The notes beneath the pieces are model-generated. The model saw only the letters and a program-made list of their open reading frames with translations, was not told the DNA's origin and made no database searches. Made by a program: the position numbers and the translations under genes. Of a DNA stretch of 64,000 nt, positions 44,527 to 57,620 are shown in pieces (within the stretch, counting starts at the first letter, position 1; each line of letters begins with the position of its first letter). Origin of the DNA: Kryptolebias marmoratus (taxonomy: Eukaryota; Chordata; Actinopteri; Cyprinodontiformes; Rivulidae); contig NC_051434.1 of the NCBI RefSeq assembly GCF_001649575.2, forward strand, positions 5,324,980 to 5,388,979. The letters run 5' to 3'.

Positions 44527-47483
44527 ATGTATCCATGTCTTAAACGACTGAAAGTGCGTCTTGAACGTTCAGGTTTGTTTTATTATTTTTTTATTTCAAT
44601 TTATTTGTTTACCGCGAATGTCTAATGCTAAGCTAACGTTAGCCAAGTCTACTGTTTACAGTCTTGTTAGCCTTATTTAATTAATTTTAATTGCTGTTTA
44701 TTCGTTTAATTGACAAAAACATAGGTTTTAGGATTATCTGATAAATGTTATGTCTGTATAACATGAGTGGACTGATAAATATAACTTAATTATTTAGATT
44801 TTTAAGAAGTAGATGTATATTTACTTATTGGCATTTCTTGCAGATACTTCTTGTTTGTTAAAAGGAAAAACAAATATTTATTTTGTCGTGTTATTCTGTG
44901 CAGCTTACCATGCTTAAAATATACAAATTTTTAAACTAAAGTTCACCTTGTTGGTGCTAAAATGCTATTTTTTAAAATACTATTTTTTTTCATACAAATA
45001 ACACACTAAGGAGTTCTTAATTAAAGTTCTTTATTTACACGTAAAGCTGCAGTGTGTAGCACTTTTGAAAACATTCAGAAACTATGTGTTTGAAGGCTGT
45101 TTGTAACAACTTGACCAATAATGCAATTTTAAAATCCTTGTTATCTGTAACTCTTGTTTATTTCTTAATTTAGATTTCAGTTTTTATTCTTGAATCTGTT
45201 CAAAGGTTACTGGTAAGTTGTGTAACAAACAAAACAGAATTTATGTGAAAATTATAAAATCTTCCTGGACGGAGTTTGAGTGAAAACACTTGTGTGTTCC
45301 TGACCACAGAGGAAAGGACTGTTTTATGACAGACACAAGTCATGTCACACTTAAGTGTTTTTTAATATCCCTCTTCATTGAAGTAGCTGTGCTCAGACTT
45401 CACGCCTCAGAGGCTTTTTTTTTTACTGTGCAGAATGAAAAGTGACTCCTAAATAACTAACCAAGATCACTTTTAAAAATTACAAGACATTCAGACACAT
45501 GTTCACAGCTTGACAAACTTATCTCCATCATAGCTGCACCACCCGTCATCCTTTCTTGTGAATGACATGACACTGAACTAAACACCTCATTGTGTCTCAC
45601 TGTGTTTTTGTTTTCCAGCCGGCCAGCAGCTGTTGGAAGAAAAAGCTCTCAGCGATCAGCTGGTCAGAAGCTCCAGTCTGGACCTGAAGGACCAAGTTAA
45701 AGATGTTAAAAACCACACAATGTCGCAGCAGTCAACTTTAAACAGTCAGATAAAAGAAGAACTCAGAGATTTGAGATGTTGTGATGACCAGAATCTGAGC
45801 TGCTTTTTCTGTGGGTCAGAATTTGCAACAGGAGGACGTCTGACAAAACACATATCTGGCCATACAGGAGAGAAGCTGCTCACTTGTGTTATTTGTAAGA
45901 AAACATTCACTTTGGAGTCAGAACTTGATTCTCACACGTGTCCTGGAGAGTCTTCTCAGCATCACCAAAGCCAAACTGAGGATGAGATTCCTGCCTCCAA
46001 ACAGTTCAGCTGCTCTCAGTGTGGGGAAGGATTTTCCAGATCTGAAGATTTAAATCTTCATCTTAAACTCCATACAAGAGGAAACCTGTTCAGTTGTTCT
46101 GTTTGCAATGCCTGTTGCAGTGACAAAGACTCGTTAATTCAGCACATGAGGATCCACACGAGACAAACACAGTTTACCTGCCATGTTTGTGGAAAAGACT
46201 TTGCATGGAGAAGGCATCTGACAAAACATATGGAAGTCCATAAGAAAAGGAAAAAAGTGTTTCGCTGCAGAGCCTGTGGGGCTGAATTTTGCACTTATTA
46301 TCTGTTGTCTAAACACAAGGTTGTTCATCAGTCGTCAGAGATTCCTCACAGCCAAACTGAGGAGAACAGGGAGGAAAATGAACAGATGGAAACAGCAGCT
46401 GATGGAGAGGACTTTGGAAGACCAGAACCAACCAAGAACTTAAACACAGATACACAAACACAACAGGAGACCAATGAGGAGACTTCACTCTCTATGAAAA
46501 CTGAAGATGTACTCTGGAAACAAACATCTGTGAGACATAATGAAGTCTGTCAGAGTGACACGAAGACAGATTTACAGCCTTTCACATTAAAAGAGGATCT
46601 GATTCAACACACAGCGTTTGATAGAGACATACAGAAGGAGGTGAAGCAGGAAGATCCAGAGCCTCCACAGATAAAAGAGGAAGAGGAGGAAGCTGAGATC
46701 AGCAAGTTCACAGTCAGTCCTGTCCCTTTGAAGACGGAAGAAGATGAGGAGAAACCTCAGTCACTGCAGCTTCATCACAGTCAGTCTGAGGAGAACAGAG
46801 ACTTTTTGGGAGATGAAACTGAGAAGACTTCATCGTTTTCTGACCCCGACACCGATGACAGCAACTGTTGGAAACCTAAAAGGGAACCTCAGTCTGGTTC
46901 AAACTCTGAAAGTGATTCTGGCAGAAATCCATCCAGCTGTTCTGATAACAAAGCGACAGAGTCGCTGCAGCCTGAAAGTGACGATAGTGTTGACAGTGAC
47001 TTCTTTAAAGACTACAAGAAACCACAGTCAGACTTAAACTCACTCCGACAAGAAGCCACAGAAAAAGGAGCCAAATATGTTACAGATTTAAAACCCTACA
47101 GCTGTACTCAGTGTAGTAAAGTATTTCGCTACAGTTCCTATTTGAAGATTCACATGAAGCAGCACACAGAACGGTACTTTTGTTCTGTCTGTGGTCATAA
47201 ATCGACCTCCAGCTCAAATCTAAAAGTCCACCTGAGAACACACACCGGAGAAAAGCCTTTCAGCTGCTCGATTTGTGGTAAAAAGTACACAAACAAGGCA
47301 AGCATGCTGTCTCACATGTCTGTCCATGACGCAGAAAGGAAGTACAGTTGTGATGAGTGTAAGAAAAGCTTTGCTTGGTATACAGAGCTGAAGTATCACC
47401 AGTGTGTTGGTGAGTCCTCACATGAACAAACGTATGAGGAAGATTCAAATATAAACCTGAAACGCCACATTTTATACAGCTGA
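44527..47483 (+). CDS. C2H2 zinc-finger protein, 10 fingers (twin B)
   Basis: Join of 44527-44572 and 45619-47483. Exon 1 MYPCLKRLKVRLERS (donor G/GTTTGT, phase 1); exon 2 acceptor ttttccag as in twin A. 636 aa. Exon 1 differs from twin A at six of 15 residues, and the intron is mostly dissimilar until about 45440. By contrast the finger exon differs only in its first 50 codons (for example MSQQSTLNSQIKEELRDLRC against MLQQSNLNSQIKEEFGDSRS) and is then the same to beyond the stop. All ten fingers and their helices are therefore shared, so the two proteins should bind the same DNA while being transcribed from diverged promoters. Confidence 0.85.
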
Positions 47484-47530
47484 AACGTTTTATCTGCACA
47501 AACTTAGGTGAATAAGATCCTTTTTTAATT

Positions 47531-49139
47531 GTTTTTATGTATGAAAATGAAAAGGAAATACGTTTGATAACAGGAAAATTAAACCTGAAATTACTTGAAT
47601 TGTTCTGATTTTCCTTCTTCCTCTCATTCAGGTCTGACTTCAGTTTGTGGAAATGTTGTTGATCAGAATAAACCTTATTGTATCTTAATTTATGACTCAA
47701 TATAATAAGAGTCCAAACTGTTTCTTCTCCAGATAAATAATTGTTTAACTCAAGATTATAAAATAAACTTTTTATCCTCTTCTTAATGTTCTCACTTTGT
47801 TTTTTCTTCTTATCTTATAAAATTTTATGCTTTAATCTTTTTAGATGTATGTGCTGCTTTCAGTGCTCTTTACAAAATAACCTAAAATATAAACAATAGT
47901 TTTAGCATTATAGTGTCATATAAGTGAACTAAGAAACTGCTAAACTCTTAAAACCATGACAACTGTTTCTGTTTTGGTTTTCATGTTAAGACAAACTATT
48001 TTACAGTTTTGAAAAGTTTATCATTTAGTAAATTCTGAATGGGGTGAAACTGTAGCTATAAACCAGTAAAATCATTTAAATTCACAAACACAAGACTGTA
48101 AACTCTGATTTACAAGGAAATAAAATCCAAACTCTCTAACTCTGAACACACAGCTCCATCTAGTGGACATTAACTGTTACTGCACTGGATGATTAAATAT
48201 ACATCTACAGCTAGTTATTAAGAGCAAAAGCAGAGATTTAAAGCTAAATTTAACTTTAATTCCTTAATTTTCAAACAGGAACTCGTGCAAGTTTAAAACA
48301 GACAGTAGAAAATAAATGAAACATTTTCAGTTCTGCTCTTTAAGCACTTTTTCATCCTGAAACTTATGACAAACTCATGGAAACATAAAAATCTCCAGGA
48401 TAAGGAAATGTCCTTTCTCACAGTGTGAGGACTGTCAAGTTCTTTTGATTTCCAAACTGGATAAGAAATCTGCTTCAACAGACTCTCTTCATTCATCCTA
48501 TTAGTTTATTGGTTAAGCTGATGTAAATTGTTAGTTTACAGGTTTAAGATGAACTTGAACAGTATCAGGATGATATAAAATATGAATCAGAACTGGGATG
48601 GCATGAATTAGGCCGATAACCTTAAAAAGAGAACAAACTTAATTCTTTACACCATCTGAATCGGTCAACAAATATAATTAACTCCATACTTTAGACCTTA
48701 CTTAAATCATTTAAGTGTAAGCAAAACAAAAGTTAAACCGTTCAGTATTTCACAATCTGTGAAGCTTATATATAAATACATAATTCATCAATCAGTCTAA
48801 TTTCCTTAAACAAAAAGCCTCTGTTGCCTTCAAGGAAACTGGTAAAAGAAAACATACATTTCTCTGCTTGTAAAACCACGTCTGGGACCAAAACAAAACC
48901 CTTCACAGGTGAATACTTAATTAAAAAGCAGTTCCTCCCCACCCTGCATGTCATCCAGGTACACTAAAAACACTGCCATCTAGTGCTAAACAACATTATC
49001 ATGAAACAAAGAAAAGAAACACATTTTAACTCAAACAGTCAGCATTCACACTTTTTTCTTTTCTTTTTGCAGTCTAACAACTTCTGCATACGTTGCGCTG
49101 TTTTTGTTTTCATATATCAAAATGTTCAGGAGATATGAG
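47531..49139. other. 3' UTR and spacer of twin B
   Basis: It contains the same ctccatctagtggacattaactgtta segment as 39990-40035 (here about 48150) and another gccatctagtgc at 48975. AATAAA-type signals occur at about 47668. No gene seen. Confidence 0.45.
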
Positions 49140-49385
49140 ATATGACATACTTTTCAAAATATTTAACTTTATTTACAAATATTTTCAGCAGAAAAATAGA
49201 TTCGGATCTCTTCAGCTCTTTCAAAAACATTGTTCACTTTAAATCTGCTTTGGGATACTTCTTCTGCTGTTGTCCTTTTTATGCTGCTTAGCATTTCGCT
49301 CCTTTTAGCTTTCAGCTAGTGTTTTGCTTCTGCTAGCTTTATATTTGTTCTGTGTTTAGTTGTCGGCCATGTGAGGTTACAACTT

Positions 49386-50451
49386 CAGGGGTGGAAATTA
49401 AAAAATTTGTCCACCAGCCATAGTGGCTGGTGCACACTTACCAACGTCACTGACTTAGTTAAAAAAAACGTTTAACTTTCCGTTCTTCCCTCGACTACTC
49501 TTGAAAAACAGAAAATAAAATAGTTTCTCATCATAACACCTAATTGGTGTTAGACTGCATGCAATCTGTAGTGGATCGAGTGCATCATATGGGTTTGCAG
49601 GGAACTGTTGTAATATTTTTATGCGGGTTTTCTCCGTCTGAAGTGGTATTTCGCTTTTATTTAAATAACATTCGGGTTGAATGTTATTTAGATCATTAAT
49701 TATCCAACAACCAGATAATTTACCAACAAGTCTTTAACTGTGTTTATTCATCTCATCATGGACAACAAGTCCTGTGAATTTGGAGACATTTGTTCTATTT
49801 TTGCAAAAGTTACCAAGGGGGAACCAAATATTTCAGNNNNNNNNNNNNNNNNNNNNNNNNNNNNNNNNNNNNNNNNNNNNNNNNNNNNNNNNNNNNNNNN
49901 NNNNNNNNNNNNNNNNNNNNNNNNNNNNNNNNNNNNNNNNNNNNNNNNNNNNNNNNNNNNNNNNNNNNNNNNNNNNNNNNNNNNNNNNNNNNNNNNNNNN
50001 NNNNNNNNNNNNNNNNNNNNNNNNNNNNNNNNNNNNNNNNNNNNNNNNNNNNNNNNNNNNNNNNNNNNNNNNNNNNNNNNNNNNNNNNNNNNNNNNNNNN
50101 NNNNNNNNNNNNNNNNNNNNNNNNNNNNNNNNNNNNNNNNNNNNNNNNNNNNNNNNNNNNNNNNNNNNNNNNNNNNNNNNNNNNNNNNNNNNNNNNNNNN
50201 NNNNNNNNNNNNNNNNNNNNNNNNNNNNNNNNNNNNNNNNNNNNNNNNNNNGGGGAACCGTATCTGATGGGGGAACGCGGCTCGACGTAACAGCAGCAAC
50301 TCGAGCACATTGCTGCCCCCTATATGTCAAGAGGACAAATAACACCTTTTCTGTTCAAATTGCCAACCCGCCACAGTGGCGTGTGTGTTGATCAAATTCA
50401 TCAAATATTTACCCGCATTTGGCCGGTGGCGGGTGCTAATTTCCACCCCTG
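49386..50451. mobile_element. hAT-like DNA transposon, non-autonomous as seen, with gap
   Basis: Termini caggggtggaaatta (49386) and taatttccacccctg (to 50451) are a perfect 15-bp inverted repeat of hAT type. gttacaac lies at 50452-50459 and, two bases off the left end, at 49376-49383, consistent with an 8-bp target-site duplication. Subterminal ccagccatagtggctgg and ccgccacagtggcg repeat in inverted form. No transposase frame is visible in the sequenced parts; 415 nt inside are undetermined. The related segment at 57168-57450 lacks the element. Confidence 0.8.
49837..50251. other. Assembly gap of 415 N
   Basis: Run of undetermined bases inside the hAT-like element. Apparent reading frames across it are artefacts. 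A single further N stands at 55080. Confidence 0.99.
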
Positions 50452-51015
50452 GTTACAACACTTGAACATCTTTGGATCTTATGGGGTGTTTAATTCATAA
50501 ATAAGTGCTGAAGATTTCTTTTGTGAATTAAAAATTGATGAAGGGGCTGAGATGACAATAAGCTGCTCGCTGAGCAAACAGATGAAGATGGAACTAATTT
50601 GTGTTATGAAGACAAAAGAGTTGCAGAAAACCTTTGTTTTATGTTGTAAAGATACAATAATTCTCAGCTCACTCACCACTCAGGTTCATGTTTCTGTCCT
50701 TAACGTATTGCATCGATTTTGATTCATTTCTGCACCCTAACCCTAAACTAAATGTAATTTATAAACCTAATCCCAAACACGGAAACACTCCTCTTTATTA
50801 GGACTGAGCTTCGGTCCTCATAAGGACTCCTGGTCCTGACAGGTTGGTGTCCAGAAAAAGTCCTGAAAAAGTAACAAGAACGAGACAGACACCTCGGATG
50901 TCTCTTCCTCCTGATTCACACCAGTCTGAACTGAATATCCGCCGGTGTTTGAGTTGATCTGTTAATCTCTGCAGAGCTGCTGCCTTATGGTTCAGATAAG
51001 GAGGTAAAAAGCTCT

Positions 51016-53224
51016 CAAACCCTGAAAAAACACATGAATGAAATGTTTTGTTTTCTGACTGATTTCCAGTGATGTGAATATAATCGACTGAATATAACAT
51101 TTATGGTTGCAGCATCAGTCAGCAGCATTTATTATTTATTATATTCTGTTACAGAGAGTCATTCTAAAACAAATGTTTAATTGATTACATATATCATGGT
51201 TATTTTATTAGTGGAATAAAACAAATACGTAATACAAGTTTGAAAAAAAAAGGCTTTGCTCATCATTAGCTGAAAGTCAAACAAAAAGAGTAGACACAAT
51301 TATTAAATTAAAATGTTTCCTAAGAAGTACAGAACTGATTTTTAATGTGAAATATTTTCAGCTCTATATAAGTGTAATGTTAGTCTGTTTTTATAGGACG
51401 GATCAGATAGTTCAATAAATAAACCATCATAAAAAGATAATGAATCAAAGAGTTAATAATAATAATAATAATCAGTCTGCTCCAAACAGAAGAACTTCTT
51501 CTTTCCTGTGACTGAATAATTTAACATTACTGCTCAGATGCAAACATTGTTGTGCCCATAAGTAGATTTCACACTTGTTCTTTGTTTAATAAAAGTACAC
51601 ACAAAAACTCTTTGCAAAAAGAATCTTTACATTTGTTTTTAAGAGTATTTTTTGTCAGAATGATTCCTCTGGTTTAATGGCACAATTAGGTTATAATGAA
51701 GTCAAAATATTATAATAAGATACGACAGGACAGAAAAATTGTTACTTAGAAACATCATTAATGCAAACTAAAACTTATGTAATCAAACTATGCCTTTTTT
51801 AAGTGAATTAAAAAATGACATTTCAAGTTTATAACCATATTCAAGATAACATTAAGCAGCTACAGCAGAGCTCATGCATCTTTTTTTATTAAAGCTGAAC
51901 TGAAACCTGTTTTGAAGCCAACATCAGTGAAAATATCGTCATAAAATATGTTGGGTTTTTTTTGTAGAAATTTGTAATTGAAAATAAAAAATACTATCCT
52001 TTTTGGTAATTCTGAATATTGAAGAAACCACTCGGGTGCTTTTAGGTTTTTCTGTGACCACCCTGGAAGTCTGACATCCGCTGAGGCACTGAGGTTCAGC
52101 CGTTCATCAGTGACTGGATGAATACCAGAACAATATGGTTCAGTTCGTTGGATTTAATCGTTCGAACCGGTCAGAAAATACCACTGGAGTATAATTTTTT
52201 GGCTTCCCGAAAGATAAAAGGGTTCCCCCGATTTAAATCCATCAGCTCCGATGTGGGAGTTACAATCAGAACTCTGTTTGGACCACTTCAAAGAGAAGCA
52301 CCGCTCCGACCCTCGTTACTGCGGCTTCACAACAAAAAAACAGGACCTTCTGTCAGCAGTATTCTAACTATTTTTATTAATAAAAGAAAGTCAAATGTGG
52401 AGGAGGACATCTCCACAGAGAAGGAGACGAGAAAGAGGAAGTTTTCCTTTAAACAGGAAGTGAACATGCAGTGTCATTAAAGGTCTGAGCTGCTCACAGG
52501 CCGACAGCCTGAAATCAGTTTTGATTCAGAGGGAAAAACAGAAACAATCCATGTGTGATTAAACAAATGTCATAGTCTGCTACTGATTAGTTTACTCTGA
52601 TGGGAAAGTGCATAAACACTATTCTGAAGCGGGCTCACATTGTTTAAAAGTTAGCATCCGGTTAGCATCGTTAGCTCTCTCCTGATGTCTTTATGTAGAG
52701 TTTTAATGTCGTGTGCTGATGTCAAGACAACAATCTGGGGGTAATCAGTTCTCACCGTTCCAAATTCCCAACTGAGTCATTCTGCGCGTTGTTCTGTCGG
52801 CCATGACGGTCCTGGTGATTATCAGAATCTGAATCTGAAGAGTTTTCATCTGATTCCAGAGATCCAGCTGTGGGTTCAAGTTAATACTGGTATGGTTATA
52901 GATCCATTACTCCCGCAAAGTCTTCTTGCATTTCTTCGTGTTAAAAAAAAAAAAGCATCTTTTACCACTAGTAAAAAAACAGGACAGAAGTGGCATTCTT
53001 GGCACAGCATTTGTCATGAACCAAGAAAGAACTCAAATCAGCCACTTCAGAAATTATTGACTAAAACGCTAAAACTCTTTATTTAACTTTTAGGTCAAAA
53101 AATGGGTCCCTGCAATGATGTGTGGATGTGTTAGACTGAAAAACATATGAAATGTCAATTTTTTTAGATTTGATTTCAGTTCAGCTTTAAAGAAAACAGA
53201 CTCCAGATTTCCAAGATGTTTAAA
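51016..53224. other. Spacer without a recognised gene
   Basis: AT-rich. The 120-residue frame at 52118-52480 resembles nothing I know and starts at a non-ATG codon or internal position. gttagcatccggttagcatcgttagc at about 52655 resembles the gctaac-rich DNA near ZNF start sites, but no exon is attached. Confidence 0.4.
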
Positions 53225-56200
53225 TCATTTCTCTTGGTGGATTTCAAGATGTTTGGTCAGACTTCCCTTCTGTCTGTATCTTTTACCACATATTGAACAG
53301 CTGAACGGTTTCTCTCCCGTGTGAATCCTCATGTGAACCTTCAGGTTTCCGCTTTCGATAAAACCTTTACCGCACACTGTGCACCTGTACGGTTTCTCCC
53401 CGGTGTGGATCTTCACGTGCTTCTGCAAACAACCATTCCACGAGAAACATTTCCAGCAAATGGGACACCTGAAGGGCTTTTCTCCCGTGTGGGACCTCAT
53501 GTGTGTCTTCAGCTGCCCCTTAAAGCCAAACCTCTTCCCACACTCCGAGCAGCTGAATGGCTTTTTGCAGACGCTGCACCACGCACAGTTCCCACTCCCA
53601 TGGTCTAAACTCAGCGGAGTTCCTGCTTGTAAATGCCCCTCTGCATCGGAGTTTGTAGCTGAGTCCGGTCTCGTTGCGGTTTTGTTCCCTTCAGCCTGGC
53701 TGTGATGAAGCTGAGACGACTGATGAAGACTGCATCTGAATATCGTCTCTCCTTTGTGGACCGTCATGTGCATTTTCAGATTCCCCCGTTGCGCGTAACC
53801 TTTTCCACAAACGGAGCAGCTGAAGGGTTTTTCTCCCGTGTGAATCCTCATGTGCACCTTCAGATTTCCGCTTTCACTGAACATTTTGCCACACACTGAG
53901 CACCTGAAAGGTTTCTCCCCTGTGTGGATTCTCATGTGTTTCTGGAGGCGTCCTTTCCACGAGAAGCACTTCCTACAAATGTGACACCTGAAAGGCTTTT
54001 CACCTGTGTGGCATCTTATGTGTAACTTCAGGTAACTCAGGGAGCCAAATCTTTTCCCACATTCAGAGCACTGAAACACGTTTCTGTTATTAGATTCAGT
54101 ATCATTTAGATGGTTTGCACTTTCCTCTCCAGAACATGGCTCCCAGGTCTCATTAAAATCCTCAACTCTGACTTCAGACTTTGGTTCTTTCAAGTCTGGA
54201 CTCTTGTAATCAGTATCAAGTTCTTGTTCGTAGTCTTCTTCCTCCAGTGGAAGTACCGGTATGTTCTCTTCAGCCTGCCTGTGATGAAGCTGTGAAGGCA
54301 GAGGCTCCTCCCCATCGTCCTCGTTTTTAACACAGACAGAGCTGAACGTCAGCTCGGTGATGTTCGTTTCCTCCTGTTCCTGTTTAATGTGTGGGGGTTC
54401 TGGGTTCGGGTTCTTGTTGGCCACAGAGGAGCTTCTCTCCAGCTGCTGCTGAGTGGCAGGTTGCTCTGTCTCCATCAACGGCTGCTGATCATCTGGAGGA
54501 ACCCCTGAAAGAAAAGCAAAAGAAGCATCACAGCTTTATGTGTGAGCACTGAACATACTTTATATCAGTGTAACAAATGTTAAAAACGAGTTACAATGTA
54601 GTGTAATAACCTCTTAATATTTACTAAGAAAGACGCAATGTTTTATGGTTTGTAAGGTTTTATGACCAGTGCTTAGTTTTCTAACAATTAAAAACTAATG
54701 AGAGGGAGGCAGGTGGAACAGTGAGGCTACAAGGAGCAGAGGACACAAGGTTGCAGGACTTCAAGGACTTGGGACAGGACAGGACAACGGGGAGTGTGGT
54801 AAAGAGGGGAAGAAGAGAGTCCAGGCAAGATGGAGAAATGTTTCAGGAGTGATTTGTGACAATAGGGTGGCAGCAAAGGTCAAAGGAAAGATTTACAGAC
54901 AGTGGAGAGAGCAGCCATGTTGTTTGGTTTGGAGACAAAAAGACAGGAGACAGTTTAAATAACTGTGGCAGGAAGGGTTCAGTTCAGTAACTCTGCTGTG
55001 GTACTGAACTTTGGGGGTCACCTTAAAACATTGTCAAGAAAAAAACAAAACAAAAAAACTTTGGTTGAATAACCCCCCCNGTTTGAGCACATTTCCATCT
55101 TAGAAATGAGAAGTAAATACGGTTAATTGTGCTTCTACAAAACTTAATGTTTATTAATAAAGTTAAATAAAGATGGAATTTATCTTTTCTCTCTCAGTTA
55201 CCGTGCTGATTAAAAGCTGATTTTTGGCGACTTTCATACTTTTAGCTTTTGATCATAAATAGAACACAAAAAAGTAATAATAATTATTCTTAATATGATC
55301 CTTTTTATGAGAGGTGCTGCATGTTTATGTTAAGACAACACGTCTATATTAAAAATGCCTGAGTTACATTTCCCCAGAGTGTAGGGATATGGTTAATATT
55401 AACACTGTTATCATAAGTAACTTTAAACATCTGTCATTATTGCATTACATATTTTAATCTTCTATTATATTTGTATTGATAGTAGCTAGTCTTATTTTCA
55501 TTCTTACTTGGATGAAATGCCAAAAAACAGATTTACTGCACACAGCTGAAGCTTTTTGTCATGAAGAATGATGAAAACTTAAGATAGAAATGATAATATC
55601 TGATGAAAGACACCTCGTGGTCAGGTTTTGTAACTACACCTGATGCCTGCTCACTGTACAAACTGTGAAAACAAAGATGCTTTTAATTTTAAAACATTGC
55701 ATGTTCTGATCACTCAGCTGCACATGAACACACAATAAGAATAAAATGCAGCTGTGGGTTTTTTTCCTGTAATATAAGCACCAACACAACATCTGAAAGA
55801 CAGCTCATAAGTCTGACTACAGTAACACATGGCATCTCTGATGAACACCATATATTCCTGCAATTATCATCAATATTGTTAATATTATTTCTGCTAGTTA
55901 TCAAAAACTTGAGACTTGAGCTGCCAATATGAGGGCAATTTTTGTCTGCTGGAAGACAAAGCAGTAAAATCTGATTCTTTGCCACAATATTACAAGATTG
56001 CTGCACTTTAATCAATCAGAGGAAAATAGTCTCCTGACCAATGAAAAGGAAATTATTAGTTATATAATGATTTTAAGCTCACGTCTGTTATTTTGTGATT
56101 TACTGAACAGCACTTTGGTCAACTTTGGTTGTTTTAAATGAGCTTTGTGAACAAAACTGAATTGATTTTATGTGTTGTCACTGCTCAAGTACATTTAAAA

Positions 56201-56629
56201 TGCCTGAGCCTGTATGTGAATTAAATAAAATACCTGCAGATTTTTAATGGCAACAACACCTGAGTACAGAGGACTGTGGTTCAGAAGGACAAGAAAAACC
56301 TTCATTACAGAATAAACTTAACATGCTTGTTGTTCAGACAACTATTTTATCTGCTCAGCACCGACTGAGTGTTTCCATCATCAGCTGATCTGGAAAGAAA
56401 AGACTTGTTAGGGACAGAGTCCAGGGTCGGAGGACAAACCTTCAGCTCCCAGGTGCTTCACTTCAGATGTTAAAACCACATCCAGAAAGTCTCGATGGCG
56501 ACGCTCCGTCTCCTCTTCATACTCCAGGATCGTCTCTTCTAAATGTCCCAGGATGTCGTCCACAGCCGCAGCGAGCCGCTGGCCGATGAAGACCTTGAGA
56601 CTCCGGAGTCTGGACATCTTTGAGGACAT
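53225..56629 (-). CDS. C2H2 zinc-finger protein, 8 fingers, two exons
   Basis: Join of 53225-54504 and 56440-56629. Exon 1: [20 protein letters not shown] then [20 protein letters not shown], a predicted helix/coiled-coil, to ...VKHLGAE (donor G/GTTTGT, phase 1). Exon 2 from tttcag/[53 protein letters not shown]. 1470 nt, 489 aa. Fingers 1-4 begin at about residue 207 ([19 protein letters not shown]). Fingers 5-8 are a second copy of the same four-finger set after a 60-residue acidic spacer: compare [20 protein letters not shown] and [18 protein letters not shown]. Exon 1 is the teleost ZNF-associated helical exon also seen at 60404-60689. Promoter module at 56773-56802. Confidence 0.85.
54700..54960 (+). 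mobile_element. Decayed RTE-like LINE fragment in a ZNF intron
   Basis: gtccaggcaagatggagaaatg, tttcaggagtgatttgtgac, agcaaaggtcaaaggaaag and atgttgtttggtttggagac match, with frameshifts, a nucleotide phrasing that in fish LINEs encodes the late RT segment ([20 protein letters not shown]). Stops interrupt every frame. Confidence 0.55.
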
Positions 56630-56772
56630 TGGACTCGGAGGGATTTTTTTTTAACCTTTCAGTGTTCAGTTTCTGCCCTCACTTGGCTTCAGACCCGCAA
56701 ACTAAACCCAGCCATTCCTCCTCCTGATCACCATGTTGATGACAAACACGCGTAAATAAAGAGAACATTAAT

Positions 56773-56802
56773 CACTTCCGGATCAAGTTTCAAAATAAAA
56801 GC
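56773..56802 (-). promoter_or_regulatory. Promoter module of the 53225 ZNF gene
   Basis: On the gene strand: GCTTTTATTTTGAAACTTGA TCCGGAAGTGATT, 144 bp before the ATG. It is the TTTATTTTGAAA...CCGGAAGTGA module with a 6-bp spacer. Confidence 0.6.
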
Positions 56803-56889
56803 ATCACCAAGACGCTTAAAACGTTTTAAACTAATCAAAAAAAATATATTTTTAAAATGTTATTGTACTATAATTCTCATCTCTCACAC

Positions 56890-57620
56890 ATCACATAAGT
56901 TCATGTTTCTATCCTTAAAGCATTTGATTCATTTCTGCACCCTAACGCTGAACTAATTCACAATTTATCCACAAACCTAATACACAAAAATAACATTCCC
57001 TTTAATTAGGACTGGGCTTTGGTCCCCATAAGGACACCCTGTCCTGACAAGGCTGGTGTCCACAACCTTGAAGACATCTTGTGTTGTAAAGCACTTAGAG
57101 CCGCCTTGTGCTGAAAAGTGCTATACAAATAAATGTACTTTACCTTACCTTACCTTAAAAACACATTAAGATCTCTTCAGTTCTTACAAAAACATTGTTC
57201 AATTTAAATGTGCTTTGGCATACTTGCTCTGTTGTTTGCTTTTTATGCTAAATGTTTATGCATTCTGCTCCTTTTAGTCAGTGTTTTGCCTCTATTAGTT
57301 TTTTATTTGTTCTCTGCTCTGTGGGGTTATAAAACTTTGACATTTTTTGGATCTTATGTGGTGTTTTTATGCCTAAATAATTCATAGATAAATGCTAAAG
57401 TTTTCTTTTGTAAATTAAAAATAGATCAGTGGGCTGAGACAATGAGAATGGTGTCCAGAAAAGGTCCTGAAAAGGTAACAAGAACCAGACAGACACCTCG
57501 TCTCTTCCTCCTGATTCACACTAGTCTGAACATAATATCAGCTGGTGTTTGAGTGTTTATCTGTTAATCTTTACAGAGCTGCTGCCTTCTTATGGTTCAA
57601 ATAGGGAGGTAAAAAGCTGT
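56890..57620. repeat. Segmental duplicate related to 49199-51015
   Basis: The three blocks described for 49199-51015 recur here in the order B, LINE tail, A, C, without the hAT-like element. Confidence 0.7.
57065..57155 (+). mobile_element. LINE/SINE 3' tail with pentamer run
   Basis: ttgtaaagcacttagagccg ccttgtgctgaaaagtgctatacaaataaa, then (ccttа)n as ccttaccttacctta. It is the same family of tail as 1-86. Confidence 0.6.

Larger units (their letters stand above)
49199..51015. repeat. Diverged segmental duplicate of 56890-57620
   Basis: 49199-49375 plus 50452-50570 match 57168-57450 (gatctcttcag, aaaacattgttca, ttttggatcttatg, aattaaaaat). 50685-50850 matches 56895-57062 (catttctgcaccctaac, aggact...cataaggac). 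50850-51015 matches 57450-57615 (gtccagaaaa-gtcctgaaaa, gacagacacctcg, cagagctgctgcctt). Block order differs between the copies. Confidence 0.75.

Noticed and set aside
49740..50391. Several long open frames over the gap
   Set aside because: They consist of undetermined bases; artefacts of the 415-N run.
52118..52480. 120-codon open frame on the plus strand
   Set aside because: No recognised motif, no clear start or splice context, AT-rich surroundings; most likely chance.
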